DNA from: Sclerotiophoma versabilis
Taxonomy: Eukaryota > Ascomycota > Dothideomycetes > Pleosporales > Didymellaceae
Reading direction: 5' to 3'
NCBI GenBank assembly: GCA_012274445.1
Contig: JAAROD010000049.1
Span: forward strand, 558,001 to 622,000
Length of the DNA stretch: 64,000 bases
A program made the translations under genes and the position numbers. The notes under the pieces were generated by a model. It searched no databases. It was not told where the DNA came from and worked only from the letters and a program-made list of their open reading frames with translations. Below, in pieces: positions 57,210-64,000 of this stretch (its first letter is position 1; the number at the start of each line of letters is the position of its first letter).

Positions 57210-58450
57210 CATCTACATCAATCAGCGTATGCTATATTGTCAAGGTCCTGCTGAGACTTCAAGATGCATTTTGCGGGACAGGGTTTGGACAGTGCTTAGT
57301 CCTAGCTCGCGTTTGTGCGGTGTTCTCTCCGACCGCTACCATTTCCTTTCGTATCCGGCATGTGGTGGCGGTGGTGGTTCGAGGAACGTGCGATCGCCGG
57401 TCTAGCGTGATCCATGAAGGGGCGTTGGGGTATCTGCGGAATACAATATTCAGTCTCAAAATCAACATACGAGCAATGGTATATCTGCATCAGACTATCA
57501 GCCCAGAGCGAGCAAGTCGCCGTTATTGAGATCGCGTCAGGTGGACCCGAGCAGCTCAGCAGCATTGACGCTCGGTGTGGACTACTCCGAGCTTCCCCAG
57601 GTACTCGAGCACCATCGGTGCAATAGCACTGTTGAATACAAGATTCGGCGAAGATTCATCTGCAAGATTGCGCATTAGATTCGTGTTGAGAATCTCTGCA
57701 CTGCAAGTTACAGTGAATACAATTGAGTCAAGGTGCGAAAAGGGCAATGCAGCCCGCACGACGTTGTGCGCGTGCCAGGTTTTGGTGGAGCAAACGCCGG
57801 TCGGCTATTGAAGTGGCAGCGACACTGTGTTGCGGGCGAAGTTGCCAAAGCGGGCGATTCCTGCGACATCTTGCAAATGTGCGAGAAAACAGAAGACGAG
57901 CGGCGAAGCGTTTGCGGTCACAGTTGTCGAGACTCGATGATGCTCTAATACATGTTGCCAAATTCGGGTTCACATGTGAACCCACATGTGAAGAGCCGCC
58001 AGCCAGAACCACGCGTGACTTCACCCCGGATTCTCGGCGCCCCGTTGCCAGCGTGCGTCTGAGGTGTGTTGGGCCAACCACAGCGTCGCAAACTGGCCGT
58101 CATGTGGTAGACGATCGAGTCTTGCATCTTCACATGCGATGACAAGTGCACTGCCTGTCTGAAACCCACGAGTGCATCACGGGGATCTGGAGAGAACAGT
58201 CGGCTTGCCTGACCCCAGCCTACAAACAGCACGCATTTTACTGGCTGGCGGGTGCGGTTACACTGGGGAGAGACCCGCTTGCGCTGACACTAGTGCATTC
58301 CCAGACCTTCTCCACATAGCCTCGGCACCGAGAGGGTGCAGGGAACTGCCACCGCCCATACAAAGGCTACGATCTCCGCACTTTTCTACCAGCATTTGCG
58401 TCCGCTAGACTTTCTCTTCCCTTCCCTTCTTTGCATCTACATCTACCAAA
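57210..58450. promoter_or_regulatory. Upstream region of the fumarate reductase gene with a perfect palindrome
   Basis: This 1.2-kb region has no supportable gene. An 18-bp perfect inverted repeat, GGGTTCACATGTGAACCC, lies at 57966-57983. A second CACATGTG lies at 57983-57990, 12 bp from the first. Confidence 0.5.
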
Positions 58451-60524
58451 ATGTCTGCAAAGGTTATTGTTGTTGGCGCTGGCTGTAAGCATCTCTCCTA
58501 GACAACGCACCACCATGTGCACAGCTAACGTTGCTCACAGTGTCCGGCTTGAGCGCTGCTCACACCATCTATCTGGCTGGCGGCAATGTCGTTCTGCTCG
58601 ACAAGAACAGTGAGTTTTGAGATGCGCAAATGCCGAAATCCTGGATGCTAACTCGACACCAGACTTCATGGGAGGCAACTCCACCAAGGCTACATCTGGC
58701 ATCAACGGTGCCCTGACAAGGACACAAGTTGACCACAAGATTGTTGACAGCGTCAAGCAATTCTACGAAGACACACTGAAGTCTGCACGAGACAAGGCGA
58801 GACCGGACCTGATCAAGGTCCTGACCTACAAGTCCGCCGCAGCCGTCGAGTGGCTGATGGATGTCTTCAACCTCGACTTGACTCTCGTTTCTCGTCTCGG
58901 GTGAGTTTCATCTAAAAAATTACGCTCTCGCAGATGTACTGACAAAAACAGTGGTCACTCATTCCCCCGCACGCACCGTGGTCACGATGCCAAGTTTCCC
59001 GGTATGGCCATCACATACGCCCTGATGCAGCGCTTCGAGGAGTTGGCCGAGTCTGAGCCCGAGCGCGTCCAGCTCGTCAAGAAGGCCAAGGTCACCAAAG
59101 TCAACATGGATGGCAACCGCACTACTGGTGTTACCTACGAATTCGGTGGCGAGGAGACAACACTCGAGGGTCCCGTCATCCTCGCAACTGGTGGTTATGC
59201 TGCCGACTTCACAGAGGACTCTCTGCTGAAGAAGTGGAGACCAGACACATTCGATCTTTCCACTACCAACGGTGCCCACGCCACTGGTGATGGACACAAG
59301 ATGTTGATGAAGGTTGGTGCCCAGGGCATTGACATGGACAAGGTGCAGGTTCACCCTACAGGTCTTGTCGACCCCAAGGACCCTACCGCTAAGACCAAGT
59401 TCCTGGCCGCTGAGGCTCTCCGTGGTGAGGGCGGTATCCTTCTCAACAGCAAGGGTCAGCGCTTCTGCGACGATCTCGGCCACCGTGACTACGTGTCCGG
59501 CAAGATGTGGGAGGAGAAGGAGAAGGGTCAGTGGCCCATTCGTCTCGTCCTCAACTCCAAGGCCTCCAATGTCCTCGATTTCCACACAAGGCATTACTCT
59601 GGCCGTGGCCTGATGAAGAAGATGTCCGGTGAGGAGCTTGCCAAGGAGATTGGAATCAAGCCCGAGCAGCTCCAGGAGGAGTTCACAAGCTACAACGCCA
59701 TCGCCAAGGGCGAGAAGAAGGACACATGGGGCAAGAAGTACTTCCACAACCTGCCCTTCGACATCAACGACACATTCCACGTTGCGTTGATGGAGCCTGT
59801 TCTCCACTTCACCATGGGTGGCATTGAGATCAACGACCAGGCACAGTGCTTGAACGACCAGGGCAAGCCGTTTGATGGTTTGTTCGTCTGCGGTGAACTC
59901 GCTGGTGGTGTCCACGGTGCCAACCGTCTCGGTGGTTCGTCGCTGCTGGGCTGCGTCGTTTACGGCCGTGTTGCTGGTGACTCGGCATCAAAGTACCTCT
60001 TCCAGCAGGCACTCAATAACGCTGGCGGGTCAGCAGTCTCCCGTCTTGGCCAGATCTCCCTTCACATCGACCCCAGCACACCAGGAAAGATCTCGGTGGA
60101 GTGGGGTAGCGGTGTTCAGGGCGGTGCTCAGGCACAGGTATCCGGCGGCGACAAGGTAGCACAGCAGTCACAGCTGTCAGCAGCACCTGTTATGAAGAGT
60201 GATGCCGACTCGAAGGACCCTGGCAAGGTTACCAAGCCCAACAAGCCAGCCAAGTTCTCGATCCCTGATAAGGAGTTCACACTCGAGGAGATTGCCAAGC
60301 ACAACAAGAAGGACGATCTGTGGATCGCAGTAAAGGGCATCGTTATGGATGTCACCAACTGGACAGACGAGCACCCCGGCGGTCCTCAGGCGCTGTTCAG
60401 CCACATGGGCAAGGACGCGTCGGAGGAGTTTGAGATGCTCCACGACGACGAGGTCATCCCCAAGTACGCTCCCGAGATTGTCATTGGCAAGGTCAAGGGC
60501 CAGGAGGTGACACTCGAGTACTAG
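58451..60524 (+). CDS. Osm1-type fumarate reductase fused to cytochrome b5
   Basis: Four exons join in phase: 58451-58484, 58541-58609, 58663-58900 and 58952-60524, giving 637 residues. The N-terminus MSAKVIVVGAGLSGLSAA is an FAD Rossmann motif directly at the start, so no targeting peptide is present. GGNSTKATSGINGA, the RTHRGHDAKFPG segment and GGVHGANRLGGSSLLGCVVYGRVAG are typical of soluble fumarate reductase and flavocytochrome c catalytic domains (to about residue 480). After a Lys/Pro/Gln linker, residues ~555-637 form a cytochrome b5 domain with both heme His (HPGG and MLHDDEV). Yeast Osm1/Frd1 reduce fumarate to reoxidise FADH2, and the fused b5 may feed electrons. Codon use is strongly biased, suggesting high expression. 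Confidence 0.92.
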
Positions 60525-60877
60525 AGGGCGATGTTGTTGTGTGTAGTGTACTTCTAGCATGTTACTGAATGATATCCTTTGCACGTTCAACTCACTTTTC
60601 GACACTGACTATCGTGCACGTGAGGACAATAGCCATGAATACAGCGAACAATACAACTAAAGCAGACCGAATGCATGTGCATGTGAAGATGTTCGCAGAA
60701 GTGGCTAGCCGTCGATCCGTCGGTGAGGAATGAGACCCTGGCGACTTCCCCGGACCTCGGAGCTTCAACGGCCACGCAAGCTCACAAACTCTCACACAAA
60801 GCACCCCACCGCATTGCCTCGACCCTGACGCCTGCGAAAATGCTGCGCTGGCATTGCCGCCATTCTTCACCTCGACA
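60525..60877. promoter_or_regulatory. Intergenic region upstream of the Ted1/Cdc1-type gene, with a uORF
   Basis: This 353-bp region holds CACGTG at 60617-60622. It also holds a 13-codon upstream ORF starting at ATG 60840, whose TGA overlaps the main ATG at 60878 (see findings). Confidence 0.5.
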
Positions 60878-62948
60878 ATGACCGAGTACGACGACTATGG
60901 TGTCCCCGTCGGCGCATATCAGGAGCCGGACAGCTTCACCGGCCAGACGTACCGCACAGCACGCGCCTTCATTCTGTACAGGGTCAAGCCGTTAGTGGAG
61001 GAGAGAATAACACAGGGGAGATGGAAGAGGGTGTTTAGCTTGGCGAACACGCTGGTAGTGATCTGGTGGGTGGTAGTCTACTGGGGTGAGAGGGGCGCCT
61101 TCAACGGCGCAGTAGGGAGCTGCAATTGGGACGCATGGGAGAACTGGGTATGCCATGTCGCTGCTGTCCACGTGGCCAGGGCTAATTCTGAGCCAGGAAG
61201 AGGGAGCCAACCCTCACAGACTCGTCTTCGTCGCCGACCCGCAGCTTGTGGATCCGCACACCTACCCTGGCCGGCCATGGCCTCTCAACCCGCTTACCAT
61301 GAAGTACACCGACCAGTACATGCGCCGCGCATATTCCCGTATACAAACCGAGCTCTACCCCGACACCGTCTTCTTCCTCGGCGATTTGTTCGACGGTGGC
61401 CGCGAGTGGTCTACGCGCACAACCAAGTCGCCCGAGAAGCAGTACCAGCAGTATGGAGACAGCTACTGGATGAATGAGTACCTGCGGTTTGGGAACATAT
61501 TCTTCGGGCATTGGGGTGATGGAGGGGTGCAGCCCCGTCCCGGACAACCGGGGAGGAAGCTCATCAGCAGCCTGCCTGGCAACCACGATCTGGGCTTCGC
61601 AAAAGGCGTGCAGGTCGGAGTGCGAGACAGGTTTCACGCATACTTTGGAGACGGAAACAGGATTGATGTTTTGGGAAACCACACCTTTGTCTCCATAGAC
61701 AGCGTCTCTCTCAGTGCATTAGGAGTGCCGTCATCCCAAGAACTCGAAGAGCTATGGCGTCCAACAGTCGACTTTCTCTCCGGAGCAAAAGAACAAAAGC
61801 GCAAGCTCATCCAGCGCGAGCTCCGCGTCCAACAAGGCCTCAGACCCTACCCCGGCTTCCCACACCGCGAAATCCAAGCGCAAGACTTTGCAAAAGCCAC
61901 CCTTCCCCATGCCAACGACGATGTAACAGAATTCCCCACCATCCTCCTTACCCACGTCCCCCTCTACCGCGCACCTGGTACCCCCTGCGGCCCCCTTCGC
62001 GAACGCTGGCCCCCTTCCCCTCCTCCCGCAGGCCAAACGTCTCCCCTCGAGCACGACGAGCGAAACGCGATATCCGTCAGCGGCGGCTACCAGTATCAGA
62101 ATGTCATGAACAAGGAGATTAGCGCCGACATTGCCAGCAAGATTGGTGACATCCGGTACGCGTTTTCCGGCGACGATCACGACTACTGCGAACTCACACA
62201 TCGCGGGTATGCGTCTGGCGGCGGCGGGATCAAAGAGATCACAGTCAAAAGCATAAGCTGGGCCATGGGCGTCCGACACCCAGGGTTTGTCATGGCGAGT
62301 CTGTGGAATCCGGTAGACAAGAGCGGCAAGCCGATCAAGGGCGACATGAGCAAGACGGTGCAGACGCATTTGTGTCTTATGCCAGACCAGCTGGGGATTT
62401 TCTTCCGCTACGCCGGGCTCTTCGCCCTCACGCTCATGCTTCTAAGCGCACGCGCAGCACTCGTCGCATTCAACATAGTCCCCACCGCGCCTTTAACAAG
62501 CGACGACCCCATCCTGCCCACGACGCACAGTTCTTCGGGGGCTGAGACGGAGAAAACAGCGCCGCCGCAGCACCGCTTCAAAGACGAACACTCCCCTTCT
62601 TCATCCAACTCGAGCACTTTGTCCACGGCAAACGCCAACCTGCAGGTCCGCAACGCTCAGGCCCGCACTCGCACTGCTTCGCCGGCCACGGGCCACGGGC
62701 TGCCCATGCCGCTACCGCACGAGCAAAACACAACCTACTCGTACCCTTCTCTCGTGCAGCACGCGGGATACTACGGCGACGACGAGGACAGCAAAAAGAC
62801 GGCCAAGATGTACGGGAGTGTCAGCACCAAGAAGACCAAGGCCAGAAAAAAGGGTTTCGCGCTGTTCAGACAAGAGTTGAAGAGCAGTCTAGGCACCGTC
62901 ATGGTTTGTGGGTTGGGTTGGTATTTCTGGTTGATTTGGCGCGGGTAG
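60878..62948 (+). CDS. Ted1/Cdc1/PGAP5-type ER metallophosphoesterase
   Basis: Two exons join in phase 0: 60878-61147 and 61197-62948 (49-bp intron GTATGC...GCCAG), giving 673 residues. A membrane helix lies at about 50-70 (ANTLVVIWWVVVYWG). The lumenal metallophosphoesterase domain follows, with its metal motifs FVADPQLVDPHTYPGRP, VFFLGDLFDGGREW, LPGNHDLGF, LLTHVPLYR and GDDHDYCE. More membrane helices lie at about 490-515 and at the C-terminus (MVCGLGWYFWLIW). Family members remove ethanolamine phosphate from the second mannose of GPI anchors, which is needed for ER exit of GPI proteins (Ted1, mammalian PGAP5), or act in ER lipid and Mn2+ homeostasis (Cdc1). All metal ligands look intact. 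Which subfamily it belongs to is not certain. Confidence 0.9.
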
Positions 62949-62965
62949 GGGGGGGGGGGGGGGGG
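62948..62965 (+). repeat. Poly-G run (18 G) at the stop codon
   Basis: This uninterrupted run of 18 G begins with the G of the TAG stop codon of the phosphoesterase gene and continues into its 3' region. Such runs are slippage-prone in cells and in sequencing. Confidence 0.95.
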
Positions 62966-63025
62966 TTTGATAGTCTAGTCGTGTGTATATATGCATGGGA
63001 GGAGTATTGGCGTGCGGTGTGTAAC

Positions 63026-63095
63026 ATATCATATCATATCATATCATATCATATCATATCATATCATATCATATCATATCAGATCAGATCAGATG
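63026..63095 (+). repeat. ATATC pentanucleotide microsatellite with AGATC/AGATG variants
   Basis: Eleven tandem ATATC units occupy 63026-63080. Two AGATC units and one AGATG unit follow to 63095. The array is in the convergent spacer between the phosphoesterase and alanyl-tRNA synthetase genes. Confidence 0.95.
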
Positions 63096-63231
63096 TATTA
63101 GATCTTCAACTTTGGATATTGGACATTGGACATTGGGCGTGCGTGTGCTTGAGTTTGAGCTTTCTTTCCGCAGCAGTACAGTTACATGTCATGTCGACTT
63201 CTCTTCTTCCTCGTAGCACGCACGAGAGTGC

Positions 63232-64000
63232 CTACAACGATAGCTTCTCGATCCACTTGGTCGCTTCTTCAATGCCCTGGTCTACCTTATCCGCGTTGGT
63301 GCCCTGGCCGATGGCAGTCGGCGCTCCAGGCTTGCCGCCCGCCTTGCCGCCGATGATGGGCGTCACGGCACCAGCCCACTTGGGACCGTCGCCGCCCTTG
63401 GCCTTGAAAGGCTGTACACACATTAGCAGCCGTCAAATAGAAGAGTATATTCGTGAAAAAGAAGTTTGGTCAAACTCACCTCGGACACATAACACCCGTG
63501 CACGACCTTGCCCTCCTCGGGACTGGCGGCGAAGAGATACAGACTCCTATCCTTGAGTGCGCTCTTGGGGCCGGAAATGGTCTTGACGACATCACTGATG
63601 GTCTTGCTGACGTTGCTCGAGTAGTCGACTTTCTGGACGAGGAACTTCTTGCTCGCGTCTTCAAAGTACTTGGTCACCTGGTCGAGGACTTTCTTCTGCT
63701 CGGCCTTGGCCGCGGCCTTTTGCTCGTCGAGGATGCTCTTGGAGATCTTGGCCATGCGGTCGCGGAAGCGGTTCTTGGTGAGTGCGGAGATGGTGAGGTT
63801 GTTGAGGTCGACTTGGGTGCGCTTTGCCTCGTTTTCCTTCTGGGGGCCGAACTGGAGCTTCTCGAGCGCGTCGAGGTGCGAGGAGAAGTCGTTTGCGACG
63901 CGCTGCACGTCGTAGGCTTCCTGGCCCGTCACGGCGATGACGCGGCGGATGCCCTTTGCGATTCCGGATTCTTCAAGGATGACGAGTTCTTTGATCTCGC
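63232..64000 (-). CDS. ala1: Alanyl-tRNA synthetase, C-terminal part (5' truncated)
   Basis: This minus-strand gene continues beyond the window edge. The visible exons are 64000-63480 and 63411-63232, joined in phase 0 around a 68-bp intron (GTGAGT...TACAG). The sequence covers the end of the editing/SAD region (GIAKGIRRVIAVTGQEAYDVQR) and the DHHA1-containing C-domain, closing with GDGPKWAGAVTPIIGGKAGGKPGAPTAIG and EKLSL. AlaRS charges tRNA-Ala and is often dual-localised to cytosol and mitochondria in fungi from one gene; the part that would show this lies outside the window. The C-terminal Gly-rich KAGGKPGAPTA motif is diagnostic. Confidence 0.92.

Noticed and set aside
58959..59915. 318-codon minus-strand ORF across the fumarate reductase gene
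   Set aside because: It is an antisense shadow caused by strong codon bias in the real gene; the translation is Leu/Val-rich with no domain.
63026..63095. Possible CRISPR-like repeat array
   Set aside because: Units are 5 bp, directly tandem and without spacers: a microsatellite in a eukaryotic genome.

Overview
The window is nuclear DNA from a filamentous ascomycete (Pezizomycotina; Dothideomycetes is my best guess, from the overall style of the proteins only). The evidence is short GT-AG introns (mostly 42-66 bp) with CTAAC-like branch points, fungal-only families (a HET-domain protein, an Msb1-like morphogenesis protein, an Rlm1-type MADS factor, an FSH1 hydrolase), and monocistronic genes on both strands. 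I see 27 protein-coding genes, two of them cut by the window edges, and no tRNA, rRNA, CRISPR array or intact transposon. Exon joins were built by hand from splice signals and reading-frame phase; each multi-exon model given closes to a whole number of codons.

1-12 kb: the 3' part of a KIF1/UNC-104-type kinesin, the Rad17/Rad24 checkpoint clamp loader, and a four-exon gene for a very large acidic coiled-coil protein. 12-17.7 kb: an SCP2/thiolase-like protein, an FSH1 serine hydrolase and a small three-exon gene that appears to use a GC-AG intron. 17.7-23.3 kb: a gene-poor stretch with an AIM9-like phosphotransferase and a HET protein. 23.3-32.7 kb: a six-exon penta-EF-hand gene, an Rlm1-like MADS-box factor with a glutamine-rich tract, and an Msb1-like gene.

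33.7-41.9 kb: an unrecognised coiled-coil protein, a protein kinase with a long disordered tail, a small lysine-rich nuclear-type protein, and F-actin capping protein beta. 43-51 kb: a BBOX/TMLH-type dioxygenase divergent from a thiamine pyrophosphate carrier (both probably mitochondrial), a DSBA-like protein, a ZFYVE19/ANCHR-like zinc-finger protein and a DUF3712 membrane protein. 51.6-57.2 kb: a GPATCH11-like G-patch protein, ORC3, 3-hydroxyanthranilate dioxygenase with an unexpected mitochondrial-type presequence, and a Ctr copper transporter. 58.4-64 kb: an Osm1-type fumarate reductase fused to cytochrome b5, a Ted1/Cdc1-type ER phosphoesterase, a poly-G run and an ATATC array, and the 3' end of alanyl-tRNA synthetase.

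No biosynthetic cluster or operon-like system is evident; most genes are housekeeping. The most notable points are the predicted mitochondrial form of 3-hydroxyanthranilate dioxygenase, the compact promoter shared by two mitochondrial genes, the GC-AG intron, two upstream start codons that touch main start codons, and an 18-bp perfect palindrome upstream of the fumarate reductase gene.
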